Source: UBA10348 sp002469915
Lineage (GTDB): Bacteria; Bacteroidota; Rhodothermia; Rhodothermales; UBA10348
Length of the DNA: 64,000 nt
Direction: 5' to 3'
Assembly (NCBI GenBank): GCA_029249345.1
Contig: JAQWHM010000017.1
Location: 62,001 to 126,000 of the forward strand
The notes beneath the pieces were generated by a model. That model was not told the origin of the DNA. It made no database searches and saw nothing but the letters and a program-made list of their open reading frames with translations. Both the position numbers and the translations under genes were made by a program. Each line of letters opens with the position of its first letter. Within the stretch, counting starts at the first letter, position 1. This document shows positions 9,530 through 17,869 of this stretch, one piece after another.

Positions 9530-10411
9530 TTGTGCCAGAGAAAGCGTGAGCTTAACGTGATGAGATGCACGGTCTAAAAAAGGCCGAACGGTGCGATGTG
9601 CGCCTTCCGTGTAGACGAGTAGATCACACTGCCGAATGAGAGAAGATAGGTAGGAATCGCCGTCATCCACAGAAACGGCCAGTACCTGTCCTGCAAACTT
9701 GGTGATCGACTTCAAGTCACTTGAGAGGGGACCAATTGCATCAGGGTATCGGCATACGAGCCCAAGTGTCTCGTGGTCCATTAGCCGCGAAATAGCTCCC
9801 AGCGCTTTTTCGTCTAAGTCGAAAGCCACTCCTAGGATATCTGAGCGTGAATTACTGACTAGTGCTTGTTTCACGTTCATGAACGGGACGAGTAAGACGT
9901 CGGCATCCGTATGCTTCGATAGTTCGTTCAACGTGCATGAGAGACATTCTCGTTGAAACGTAGTCGCTAATTGAATGGCACAAGCTTGTCCCAGTTCTTT
10001 GTAGGGCGCTGCGATTACAAGTTTGGTGTGCACGTCCGTAGCATTAAGCAACTCCATCTGTTCCGAAAAGAGGTATTCAATCTCATCCTCGTCAAGACCT
10101 AGTCCAACTGCATTGCGAAGGGCCGAGCCTAGAATTGAGGCACCCTGTTCCATACGTTCAGACTTGCTTAGGGGATCAGCATCTTGAACGGTGTATCCCG
10201 TTCCAGTTTTCGCTGCAATTAAGCCTTCCTTGGCAAGCTCTGCATAGGCTTTGCGTACGGTATGGAAAGAAATCCCCAATTGGTTAGCCATACTTCTAGT
10301 GGCCGGTAGCGTGTCTCCAACGCGAAATTTGCCATTGCCGATTCGGAACCGGATCGCATCGGAAACCTGCTTGTGAATCGGAGTGCCGGACTGTCTGTCG
10401 ATGTCAATCAT
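9494..10411 (-). CDS. GntR-family transcriptional regulator with an unassigned C-terminal domain
   Basis: The first ~75 residues are a GntR winged helix-turn-helix (GTPIHKQVSDAIRFRI, GDTLPATRSMANQLGIS, TVRKAYAELAKEGLI, KTGTGYTV). The remaining ~220 residues look like an alpha/beta ligand-sensing domain (LVIAAPYKELGQACA, ILGVAFDLDEKALGAI, GLVCRYPDAIG, VLAVSVDDGDSYL) that I cannot assign; it is not the aminotransferase domain of the MocR group and is longer than YtrA-type tails. It is the last gene of a minus-strand cluster with pruA, 11 bp after the membrane-protein gene, so it may regulate that cluster. Its 3' end overlaps pgpH. Confidence 0.75.
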   Translation of the reverse strand: MIDIDRQSGTPIHKQVSDAIRFRIGNGKFRVGDTLPATRSMANQLGISFHTVRKAYAELAKEGLIAAKTGTGYTVQDADPLSKSERMEQGASILGSALRNAVGLGLDEDEIEYLFSEQMELLNATDVHTKLVIAAPYKELGQACAIQLATTFQRECLSCTLNELSKHTDADVLLVPFMNVKQALVSNSRSDILGVAFDLDEKALGAISRLMDHETLGLVCRYPDAIGPLSSDLKSITKFAGQVLAVSVDDGDSYLSSLIRQCDLLVYTEGAHRTVRPFLDRASHHVKLTLSLAQSSVERVRSATP

Positions 10412-10422
10412 GTATCAAAATA

Positions 10423-10929
10423 TTAATCTGCCGCGGAAAAGGTAGATTTTTGTAGCTCCATCATCAGTTCAGGCCAGTGGTCCCAATGAGATCGGACCAG
10501 TCTGTAGTCTTCGAGCCCGAGCGTGATAACAGCATGATCGCGTCCCGCCTCGAAATTAAGGAGCAATTTCCACGGCAGCTGTTCGCGTGGCTCAGATGCT
10601 GAGTGCACAGTGCGAATAGAGACCTTATCTCCATGGATTGCGATTTCACATATCTGACCTGTTATCTGAATCCAAGTCCATAGAGAAGCGACTCCCAATG
10701 CAATGGGGAAGCCAATGTACAAGAAGGCTAGCACAGGTAATCCCTCCAACATTCCGATTAGTGTCCCGACCATGACGGGAAGCATTGAAATGCCCAGTGG
10801 TTGGACGAGACGCGCTCCAAACACGTTATGTCTAAGTCGCTGACCGGGATGGTGCAGCGAAGAAAACAGCACGGTTTCAGCGGATCCGGTATGAATACTC
10901 TCCGGATAGGTTGATCCTTGAGAACCCAT
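10423..10929 (-). CDS. Small membrane protein of unknown function
   Basis: The 168-residue product has a polar N-terminus (~40 residues), two closely spaced hydrophobic helices (~45-85: LGISMLPVMVGTLIGMLEGL and FLYIGFPIALGVASLWTW) and a C-terminal soluble part with beta-strand character (ICEIAIHGDKVSIRTVH, WKLLLNFEAGRDHAVITLGLEDY). This resembles bacterial PH-like membrane proteins, but weakly. The start codon overlaps the stop of the upstream dehydrogenase gene (TAATG), so it is translationally coupled, and the GntR regulator follows. No function is proposed. Confidence 0.6.
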   Translation of the reverse strand: MGSQGSTYPESIHTGSAETVLFSSLHHPGQRLRHNVFGARLVQPLGISMLPVMVGTLIGMLEGLPVLAFLYIGFPIALGVASLWTWIQITGQICEIAIHGDKVSIRTVHSASEPREQLPWKLLLNFEAGRDHAVITLGLEDYRLVRSHWDHWPELMMELQKSTFSAAD

Positions 10930-11939
10930 TATCGAGTGCCGAAAGCCCGTAGAAGCGGGACGTCCTTAACTGTTTTTAGTCCCGGAGCCGCGTCTACAAC
11001 GAGAGGGATGCCGTTTACGAGCGTGGCGACTGTGGCTGTGTCACCAAATATGCCTCCGTGGGCAACCAAGTGCATCGGAGGATCGCCATCAATAACAACC
11101 TCGTCGCGTGGGTTTTCAGCACCAACGAACATCTTAAGGTCTAAGGTTAGGAGTAGTTCATCACCATCATAGCCGTAAGCGTGGTGATGAATACCGGCAA
11201 CCTGCCCTTTTTCAACCGTTAAAAACGGAGTTTCTACTTGCTTACCAGAGACTACGGGGTCTAAGTGTTCTTCAATTCGGTCGATATTCCATCCCAAACC
11301 ATCGGCCACCATGCGGATAGACTCAACCAAGCCAATATGTCCGAAAAGACCGGTGGCCTTTTTCTCGGCAAACTCCGCTTCTGTAATACCTGCCCCAACT
11401 TTTCTTTGAAGCGGAAGCCGCCGGAAGCCAGCATCTACCTCACGGTTAATCACAATGGATTGCACTTCATTGCTAACGCCGGTGGCCATCAAGGCGAGAG
11501 CGTCCATAGCGTATCCTGGATTGACACCGGTACCAAGCAACGTAACACCATTTTCGCGAGCAACTTGATCCAGTTCTTTCGAAACCTCAGGATGACGCTC
11601 GTAGGGATACGATAGCTCTTCTGTTGACGAAACCACGTGGGCACCATGCGATGCACACAGAATTAGTTGGTCGTACATCCGTGCCAGAAAGGAGGATGTT
11701 GTGTGTACAACAACATCAGGCTTCGTCTCGCTGAGCACACCGGCTGCGTCGCCAGAAATGATTACTCCCGTAGGCGTATCCAAGCCCAGCACATCAGCAA
11801 CATCCTTTCCCACTTTGTCCGGATCAATATCAATGGCCCCAACAAGGTTGATATGACCCGGCTTTGAAAGAAGGGTTTTCAGGCAGAGTTGGCCAATGGG
11901 CCCAACACCATATTGAACGACATTAAACGATCTTGGCAT
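10929..11939 (-). CDS. DapB-like NAD(P)-dependent dehydrogenase, resembling 2,4-diaminopentanoate dehydrogenase
   Basis: The 336-residue product has an N-terminal Rossmann fold (NVVQYGVGPIGQLCLKTLL, then GAIDIDPDKVGKDVADVLG). Further family motifs are VVVHTTSSF, VVSSTEELSYP and LGTGVNPGYAMDAL, as in dihydrodipicolinate-reductase-related enzymes that act on diamino acids. 2,4-diaminopentanoate dehydrogenase of anaerobic ornithine degradation is the best-known relative. It lies 17 bp after pruA and is coupled to the membrane-protein gene, which suggests a role in proline, ornithine or related amino-acid breakdown. The ornithine 4,5-aminomutase that would supply the classical substrate is not in the window, so the substrate is open. 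Confidence 0.72.
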   Translation of the reverse strand: MPRSFNVVQYGVGPIGQLCLKTLLSKPGHINLVGAIDIDPDKVGKDVADVLGLDTPTGVIISGDAAGVLSETKPDVVVHTTSSFLARMYDQLILCASHGAHVVSSTEELSYPYERHPEVSKELDQVARENGVTLLGTGVNPGYAMDALALMATGVSNEVQSIVINREVDAGFRRLPLQRKVGAGITEAEFAEKKATGLFGHIGLVESIRMVADGLGWNIDRIEEHLDPVVSGKQVETPFLTVEKGQVAGIHHHAYGYDGDELLLTLDLKMFVGAENPRDEVVIDGDPPMHLVAHGGIFGDTATVATLVNGIPLVVDAAPGLKTVKDVPLLRAFGTR

Positions 11940-11956
11940 AGTGACAACCGATTAAA

Positions 11957-13606
11957 TTAGAGTTCGATATCTGTAGGATCATTCTCTAGGAAAGGATATC
12001 TGTAGTCTTTGGCTGGTACAAAGGTCTCTTTAATAGAACGAGCCGATGTCCAGCGGAGCAGGTTCTGAGGCGAGCCGGCCTTGTCATTGGTTCCAGATGC
12101 ACGAGCGCCACCAAAGGGCTGTTGTCCGACAACAGCTCCAGTTGGTTTATCGTTTAGGTAGAAATTACCTGCGCAGTCATTGAGCACGTTTGTTGCATGC
12201 GTCAAGACACTGCGGTCCTGAGCAAATACAGCACCAGTGAGTGCAAACGGTGAGGTGTCGTTCAGCAGGATCAATGTCTCATCAAACTTGTCGTCATCAT
12301 AAACGAAAATTGAAACCACAGGACCAAAGATCTCCTCACACATGGTCCGGTACTTTGGATTTGTGGTTCTCAAAACGGTCGGTTCGATAAAGTATCCCAC
12401 CTCGTCTGAGTAATTTCCACCGTGAACTACTTCCACATCCGGAGACGCTTTTGCTTCCGCGATGTATCCGGAGATAGAATCGTATGCAGAGCGATCAATA
12501 ACCGCATTAACGAAGTTTGAGAAGTCTTCGACAGGTCCCATTTTGATGTCGTCAAGCTGTGCTTTGACGGTGTCCTTAATGGTTGGCCATAGCGATGCAG
12601 GTACGTACACGCGCGACGCTGCAGAGCATTTTTGACCTTGGTATTCAAATCCTCCACGCACAATGGCCGTTCCCACTGCAACTGGGTCTGCGCTCGGATG
12701 GGCTACAATGAAGTCCTTGCCACCTGTTTCGCCCACAACCCTGGGATACGTTTTATACGTTTCCATATTATTGCCAATTGTGGACCACATGAAATTAAAT
12801 GTCTTGGTCGACCCCGTGAAATGCAGACCGGTAAAGTGCTCAGATGAAAAAATTGAGTTTCCTACAACGGATCCGCGCCCAGGGATCATGTTAATCACTC
12901 CTTTAGGTAGTCCGGCTTCCTCGAGCATCTTGTACAGGTAGTAGGCCGAGTGCAACTGAGTCGATGATGGTTTCCACAGTACCGTGTTTCCCATCAGTGC
13001 CGGCGCAGTTGGAAGATTACCCGCAATGGACGTAAAGTTAAACGGGGTTACCGCAAAGACGAATCCTTCGAGGGCACGATACTGAACGCGATTCCAAATT
13101 CCAGGAGAGGAAATCGGCTGATCCTTGTAGATCTGCTCCATGAACTTGACGTTGAATCGAAAGAAATCAATCAGTTCGCACGCTGCATCGATTTCAGCCT
13201 GATACGGGTTTTTACTCTGACCCAGCATGGTTGATGCGTTAATTGTATCTCGCCAAGGGCCAGCGAGTAGATCGGCTGCTTTCAAAAAGATGGCAGCGCG
13301 GTCTGTCCAGTCCATATGCATCCAATCGTTACGCGCTGCAACGGCGGACGAAACGGCAGACTGTAGTTCATTCACTCCACACTGATGAGCCGTTCCAAGA
13401 AGTCGGGCGTGCTCATGTGGAGCACGAATTTCTAAGGTTGTCCCGGTTCGAACTTCTTTGCCATCGATAAATGCCGGAATATCAATGTGCTCGTCCCGCA
13501 TGGTCTTCATCGTAGAACGAAGAGATGCTCGTTCAGGTGAGCCCGGTGCGTACGAACGTACGGGTTCATTAATGGGCTCTGGCGTAGTGGGAAACATGTT
13601 ATTCAT
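11957..13606 (-). CDS. pruA: 1-pyrroline-5-carboxylate (glutamate semialdehyde) dehydrogenase
   Basis: The 549-residue aldehyde dehydrogenase oxidises glutamate gamma-semialdehyde to glutamate with NAD+, the second step of proline and arginine/ornithine catabolism. It resembles the monofunctional PruA/RocA group: VTPFNFTSIAGNLPTAPALMGN in the cofactor region, general-base Glu in VVGETGGKDF, and nucleophile Cys about 327 in YQGQKCSAASR. The C-terminal QQPFGGARASGTNDKAGSPQ is typical. There is no proline dehydrogenase domain and none in the window. It heads the minus-strand cluster pruA, dehydrogenase, membrane protein, GntR. Confidence 0.93.
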   Translation of the reverse strand: MNNMFPTTPEPINEPVRSYAPGSPERASLRSTMKTMRDEHIDIPAFIDGKEVRTGTTLEIRAPHEHARLLGTAHQCGVNELQSAVSSAVAARNDWMHMDWTDRAAIFLKAADLLAGPWRDTINASTMLGQSKNPYQAEIDAACELIDFFRFNVKFMEQIYKDQPISSPGIWNRVQYRALEGFVFAVTPFNFTSIAGNLPTAPALMGNTVLWKPSSTQLHSAYYLYKMLEEAGLPKGVINMIPGRGSVVGNSIFSSEHFTGLHFTGSTKTFNFMWSTIGNNMETYKTYPRVVGETGGKDFIVAHPSADPVAVGTAIVRGGFEYQGQKCSAASRVYVPASLWPTIKDTVKAQLDDIKMGPVEDFSNFVNAVIDRSAYDSISGYIAEAKASPDVEVVHGGNYSDEVGYFIEPTVLRTTNPKYRTMCEEIFGPVVSIFVYDDDKFDETLILLNDTSPFALTGAVFAQDRSVLTHATNVLNDCAGNFYLNDKPTGAVVGQQPFGGARASGTNDKAGSPQNLLRWTSARSIKETFVPAKDYRYPFLENDPTDIEL

Positions 13607-13948
13607 GATCAGTCGGACCGGTTTGAAACGTGAAAGGGATCTCTCCTTGTACCTTCAATTTACACATGGATGAAGGGCACAAAAACTGGTTCGCCAAAAG
13701 TTCTACTCCGGCACATTTTTCCCTGAATGAGAAAGTCATTCCGCTCCAATCTTGGTACGTATAGCTGCGTGAGTTTGTGAGATCGTTGCGCTTTCCTGAC
13801 GATAAAACGGGTGTAAAAGCGCGTTTAGAGCGTTTTTTGCCGCTAAAACAAGCATTTTATGATGCGATTCGAAGTTGCGGCACGACTTTGGCCATTAGCG
13901 GAAGTGAACAAACCCCAAGTTTAATCCTGGTTCGCCAGGCATAAAATC
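13607..13948. other. Intergenic region between pruA and the coiled-coil gene
   Basis: 342 bp between divergent genes, holding presumed promoters of both. I see no gene here. The only distinct element is CCTGG-TTCG-CCAGG at 13926-13939, a perfect 5-bp stem with a TTCG loop 9 bp before the ATG at 13949, where a ribosome-binding site would normally be; no Shine-Dalgarno sequence is visible. Confidence 0.5.
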
Positions 13949-16063
13949 ATGTTTCTTAAACAGAATCAACCAAACGTAGACGAAGCGCGTGAAGCGGTCA
14001 AAAAGCAACTATTGCTTTCTCTCATGCAACAGGTCGTGGATGAAGTGCAGTCCATGGACAAGGCCGATATAGATGAAATGATTTCATCTATGATGTCGGA
14101 AGTAAATGTGGACCCATTGCGCGAACGCGCAAACGCCATTGCCTCGGCTGCAGCACAATCCCAAATTGAGGGACTGAATCTAGATGAGATGCTGGAGTCC
14201 TATTCTCAGGATATTTCAGAAACAGCTAAGGCTGAATTTGAGGCCGGCATTAAACAGGTTGTTAGTGATATTAAGATTGATCTTGATCCGGATATGCTGA
14301 ATCAGCATGTTCAGGACAAAATTGCAACCGTTCTCAAAGAACGCGTGGGCGAGCTAGATCTGGACGCTGAAATTTCTGGGGAAAAAGAAAAAGCGATCCA
14401 AACGGTTGAGCAAGACATGACGTCAAGGCTGGATACGCAGCTTACCGATTTTATCCACGCAAAAGAGATCTCTGTTGACCTGGAGAAAATCGACCGCTTA
14501 ATGGAATCCAAGATTGAGGAAGCCATCGAACGTCACCTCTCCAACATTAATGTGGATGAGATGATTGAGGCGCGTCAGAAGAATGCGGTGGACACGCTAC
14601 ACGCACTGGTATCCACTAAGCTAGAATCGATTGCCCCAACGGTTTCTACTGAAATTCAGGATCAGGTAGAAGAATCGTTTTCAAGTATTGCTGTTAACAT
14701 TGGTCAGCAAGTGGAAGAACATATTCAGGAGAAAGTATCCGCTACCATTGTATCTCAGGTTGCTGAGATTGATATCGCCCAGATTGTTGAAACTCAACGA
14801 GTCGACGCCGCCTCAAACCTTACGGAGCAGGCCGAATCCGCGCTAGAGCATGTCGCTCCTGACATCACACGTGAAGTGCTTGAAGGTATTTCTGGTACAG
14901 TTGCCGAGGTTTCAAAGACTGCCACGGAACAGGTAGACGCCGAAATAGCGAACCAGACTGATGTGATCCGAGCAGAGCTCAAAGTCGCCACATCAGAAAA
15001 ACTGGCATCGAACTTAGATCAGATCCGCCAGGACGTGGTCCAGATGGTTTCATCAGACATCGTTTCTGACGAAGACATGGCCATATCATTAGCCGAGCGT
15101 ACGAGTGAGGCGATCCTGCGTGATATGGATTGGAATGAAACCGTTTCTCAACGCGTAATGGACCGCTTAGCCGAACAGCTTGGGCAAGACGTTCAGCAGC
15201 GTGTACGTAAGTCTGATACCGTTATTCAAGAGTCCGTTGAGCGTATGCGAAACGAATCTGATCTTTTTGACTCTATATCTTCTCGCGTTCGGGAAGAGCT
15301 TATTGAACAGGTTGCGCGTTTATCTCTAGCTCAATTAGATGACGTAGACACCATCGCAAGAGAGGCTCGCGATCACATTGCATTCGACAATGACTCTTTG
15401 ATTGCAGCAGCGGCAATGCTCAGAACGAAGATTCTGCAGGATATTGCTCGCAGGACTACACTGTCATTGGGTAATACAGAAGACGTAAGTCAGGAATCTC
15501 GTCACTGGATCAACGAGGAAGATCCTTACGTGATGCAAGCTACTTCCGAAGTTGTCAAAACAGCCCACGAAGTCATCGCTACACTGGCTCGTCAGCAGAT
15601 TTCGGACACTGATTTTGTCGTGGGTCGGATTTCACCTGACTTTACGGCCGATACGCTACAGATTAAAAATGCGGTCAAGGCGACTCGAAAACGCCTAACC
15701 GAGAAGATTGCTGACTTCACTACAGAAGAACTCAGGGATGTAGATACGGTATCGAAACAGGCGGCTTCAGAAATCCCAGAAGATCACGACGCGATTACAA
15801 ACGCGATCCGTGCTACGGTTTCTCTTCTTCTTGACGATGTTGTTCGAGGAGTTGAACTACGCTTGAAGTGGACAGAAAAAATGTCCTCAGATGCTAGAAC
15901 CCGCATGTCGGACGAAATTCCAGAAGTCAATCAGGCAGCAGACGTGTTGGAAAACATCTTGCTTTCTGAGGTGGCTGCAAATGCAACGCAAAGACTCTAT
16001 GAAGTAGATCGGTCTTCCGACCGTGCAAGAGAATTTGTTGAAGCCGACAAACAACTGACTTAG
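13949..16063 (+). CDS. Long coiled-coil repeat protein, N-terminal part (ends at an in-frame amber codon)
   Basis: 704 residues to a TAG at 16061-16063. The product is almost wholly helical, acidic and rich in Glu, Asp, Ala, Val and Ser, with no signal peptide or membrane helix, hence probably cytoplasmic. Residues 1-440 contain recurring short motifs such as LNLDEMLE, LDLDAEIS, ISVDLEKID, INVDEMIEA and IDIAQIVE. From residue 447 a regular 44-residue repeat begins (six copies before the stop). The frame continues open after the TAG with no shift, the repeat carries on in register, and a GvpL/GvpF domain follows, so the functional gene is most likely 13949-17758 (1,269 codons). If the stop is real, this truncated protein lacks the Gvp domain. 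No homologue is recognised for the N-terminal part. Confidence 0.75.
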   Translation: MFLKQNQPNVDEAREAVKKQLLLSLMQQVVDEVQSMDKADIDEMISSMMSEVNVDPLRERANAIASAAAQSQIEGLNLDEMLESYSQDISETAKAEFEAGIKQVVSDIKIDLDPDMLNQHVQDKIATVLKERVGELDLDAEISGEKEKAIQTVEQDMTSRLDTQLTDFIHAKEISVDLEKIDRLMESKIEEAIERHLSNINVDEMIEARQKNAVDTLHALVSTKLESIAPTVSTEIQDQVEESFSSIAVNIGQQVEEHIQEKVSATIVSQVAEIDIAQIVETQRVDAASNLTEQAESALEHVAPDITREVLEGISGTVAEVSKTATEQVDAEIANQTDVIRAELKVATSEKLASNLDQIRQDVVQMVSSDIVSDEDMAISLAERTSEAILRDMDWNETVSQRVMDRLAEQLGQDVQQRVRKSDTVIQESVERMRNESDLFDSISSRVREELIEQVARLSLAQLDDVDTIAREARDHIAFDNDSLIAAAAMLRTKILQDIARRTTLSLGNTEDVSQESRHWINEEDPYVMQATSEVVKTAHEVIATLARQQISDTDFVVGRISPDFTADTLQIKNAVKATRKRLTEKIADFTTEELRDVDTVSKQAASEIPEDHDAITNAIRATVSLLLDDVVRGVELRLKWTEKMSSDARTRMSDEIPEVNQAADVLENILLSEVAANATQRLYEVDRSSDRAREFVEADKQLT

Positions 16064-16471
16064 ATTCAGAAAGGACTCCTGGACTCGCTCCTCAAAGAGG
16101 TTGCTCAGAGCACGGTCCAAGAAATGAATCAAACGGAGCAAGCGTCCCTAGCTGCTTTCGAACATGTGGATTTGAATCATACGGTTATCCTCACTGCCAT
16201 TGAGGAGCTTCGATCGAAGCTCATAGCAGAGATTGCTACGTCTGCTAGTCGAAGCATGGAAGACACCGAAGCGGTTACCAAAGAGTCCAAACGACTCATA
16301 TCAGGCTCAACTGCCGGCATGACTAAAGCCACAGAAAAAGTGTACAACTTGCTCATTGAAGATGTTGCGAGAGACACGATCACGCAGATTTCAGATACAG
16401 ATAAGACGGCTGAGGATGCGTTCTCGAGAGTCCAGTCTGAAAATGAAGTCATCGCTCGAGTACGAAGTATC
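15287..16471 (+). repeat. 44-residue (132-bp) protein repeat, nine units plus a partial tenth, crossing the amber codon
   Basis: By aligning the translation I find units beginning VREELIEQVA, LRTKILQDIA, VVKTAHEVIA, TRKRLTEKIA, TVSLLLDDVV, LENILLSEVA, LLDSLLKEVA, LRSKLIAEIA and VYNLLIEDVA, then a partial one (VHDRMIESLL) to about 16531. Spacing is 44 residues each time; only the unit that holds the stop is 43. Each unit is roughly two helices with a central D-(T/V)-(D/E) turn (DDVDT, GNTED, SDTDF, RDVDT, YEVDR, EDTEA, SDTDK). The DNA is too diverged for slippage repeats. 44 is four times eleven, compatible with hendecad coiled coil. Confidence 0.8.
16061..16063 (+). other. In-frame amber codon splitting one gene
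   Basis: TAG in the context CTG ACT TAG ATT CAG. Frames upstream (from 13949) and downstream (to 17758) are identical, with no other stop between 13949 and 17758, and the 60 bases between the TAG and the next ATG (16124) encode the expected repeat sequence (IQKGLLDSLLKEVAQ). One base change from CAG or TAC/TAT would explain it. A true nonsense mutation, readthrough or a sequencing error are all possible. Confidence 0.9.
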
Positions 16472-17758
16472 GTTCACGACCGAATGATCGAGAGCCTACT
16501 TGGAAACGCACTTAGCGAGATCGGAAAAAAAGTAGCTGGAACGTCTACCGAAGATGAGCGAGCTTTTTTCAAGAATGCTATCGTTACCCTCGGAAGTTCG
16601 CCTTTTGATCAAGATGCACCGCTAGAGCCTCAGCCGACTGAAACGCCAGCGGAATTGGATGAAGCATCCGATGATGTTAATGAATCCGAAGCGCATGCTG
16701 AGCCTGCTACCCCTGAAGAGCCGGCCATTTCCCAAACCGAAATTGATCAGGTAGACTGGAAGTCTCTGTCCGAGATCGATCCAGAAACAACCGCACCTGA
16801 AGTGGAGCCTTCTACGCCCAGATCCTGGACAATAGACGAGTTTCGTCCTAATTCAACTCCTGGAGATGGGGCCTCAGGCGATACTGAGGATGTAGAAGCT
16901 TCTTTTCCTTTTTCGTCTAGCGATGAACGGTCCTTCTATCTCTACGGAATCGTATCCACTGGAACCGTAAACGGTGCCGTTTTCGACGGCATGGAAGGAC
17001 TTGAAAATGGAAGCTCAATTTTTTCTGTTTCCTGCGGAGAACTTTCAGCCATTGTCAGTGAAATGTCCGACCCAGCGTTTTCACCCTTTCAGATTCGCTC
17101 ATCCATGCGAGATAATGAATGGTTGAAAGAAAAAGTACGCTCCCACGCAGGTGTATTAGCTGAAGCCAAACAGACTATGACGATTGTCCCACTAAGGTTT
17201 GGAACCGTCTTTAGCACGGAGCCTGAAATCAGGGACTTCGTCCTTAACAGCGAGTCGAAATTGATCGATGCTCTTTCCAGACTGAAAGACAAAAGCGGGT
17301 TTGGCGTCCGTGTTGGATGTGATATGGCGCGTCTAGAAGCCATGTGTTACTCAAGTAGCCGTGATTTTGATATCGCCTTATCGCAGGTTAGTAGTAGTGT
17401 AGCGGAATTTGTTCGAGACACCATCAGTTCAGATGAACCTCAGTTAGGTGTCGAAGCCATGATGGCCAATTTTGCTGCTCGTATCCACGGAGCATTAACA
17501 GACATCTCAGCCGACGCGATTCACAAATCAGGCGATATGAATTCGCCATTTGAAGAATCGGATGTAGTGTTAAATGCGACCTATTTAGTGACGATCGTCA
17601 ACGAAAAGAACTTCAAAGCCCGCATTGCAGACTTAGCCACAGAGTTTGCGGCTTGCGGAATCTCTATTGAAGTCAGTGGCCCATGGCCTCCGTACCACTT
17701 CGTTGAAATCGATCTGGATGGCTCATCTGAGTCTTCCTCTACAGAAATTCCCGTCTAG
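16124..17758 (+). CDS. Coiled-coil/GvpL-GvpF-domain protein, C-terminal part
   Basis: Translated alone from the ATG at 16124 this gives 544 residues, but no ribosome-binding site precedes it, and it is better read as the continuation of the gene starting at 13949. It contains the last repeat units (~1-135), an acidic Pro/Glu/Thr-rich linker (~160-265), then a complete GvpL/GvpF domain at about 270-535 with the family marks FYLYGIV, an Ala-rich helical region, TIVPLRFGTVF, and the C-terminal GPWPPYHFVEI. Known GvpF/GvpL proteins assist gas-vesicle nucleation. No gvpA, gvpN, gvpC or other gvp gene is present in the window. A strong terminator lies 31 bp downstream. Confidence 0.8.
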   Translation: MNQTEQASLAAFEHVDLNHTVILTAIEELRSKLIAEIATSASRSMEDTEAVTKESKRLISGSTAGMTKATEKVYNLLIEDVARDTITQISDTDKTAEDAFSRVQSENEVIARVRSIVHDRMIESLLGNALSEIGKKVAGTSTEDERAFFKNAIVTLGSSPFDQDAPLEPQPTETPAELDEASDDVNESEAHAEPATPEEPAISQTEIDQVDWKSLSEIDPETTAPEVEPSTPRSWTIDEFRPNSTPGDGASGDTEDVEASFPFSSSDERSFYLYGIVSTGTVNGAVFDGMEGLENGSSIFSVSCGELSAIVSEMSDPAFSPFQIRSSMRDNEWLKEKVRSHAGVLAEAKQTMTIVPLRFGTVFSTEPEIRDFVLNSESKLIDALSRLKDKSGFGVRVGCDMARLEAMCYSSSRDFDIALSQVSSSVAEFVRDTISSDEPQLGVEAMMANFAARIHGALTDISADAIHKSGDMNSPFEESDVVLNATYLVTIVNEKNFKARIADLATEFAACGISIEVSGPWPPYHFVEIDLDGSSESSSTEIPV

Positions 17759-17789
17759 GTTCTGCGGAATTAAACCGGGTTTGTTCAGT

Positions 17790-17830
17790 GCGGGCCTCCG
17801 GAGTTTCTCCGGAGGCCCGCATGTTTTTAT
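17790..17830 (+). terminator. Rho-independent terminator of the coiled-coil/Gvp gene
   Basis: A perfect 14-bp GC-rich stem (GCGGGCCTCCGGAG at 17790-17803 with its complement at 17807-17820), a TTT loop and a following ATGTTTTTAT. It is one of the two clearest terminators in the window. It isolates the repeat gene from the permease gene that begins about 50 bp later. Confidence 0.92.
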
Positions 17831-17869
17831 CAATTTGGATCCAATGTCTTGTGTGGGCGTGTCACGCGG

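Noticed and set aside
13949..17758. A gas-vesicle gene cluster
   Set aside because: Only the GvpL/F domain is present; neighbours are unrelated housekeeping genes.
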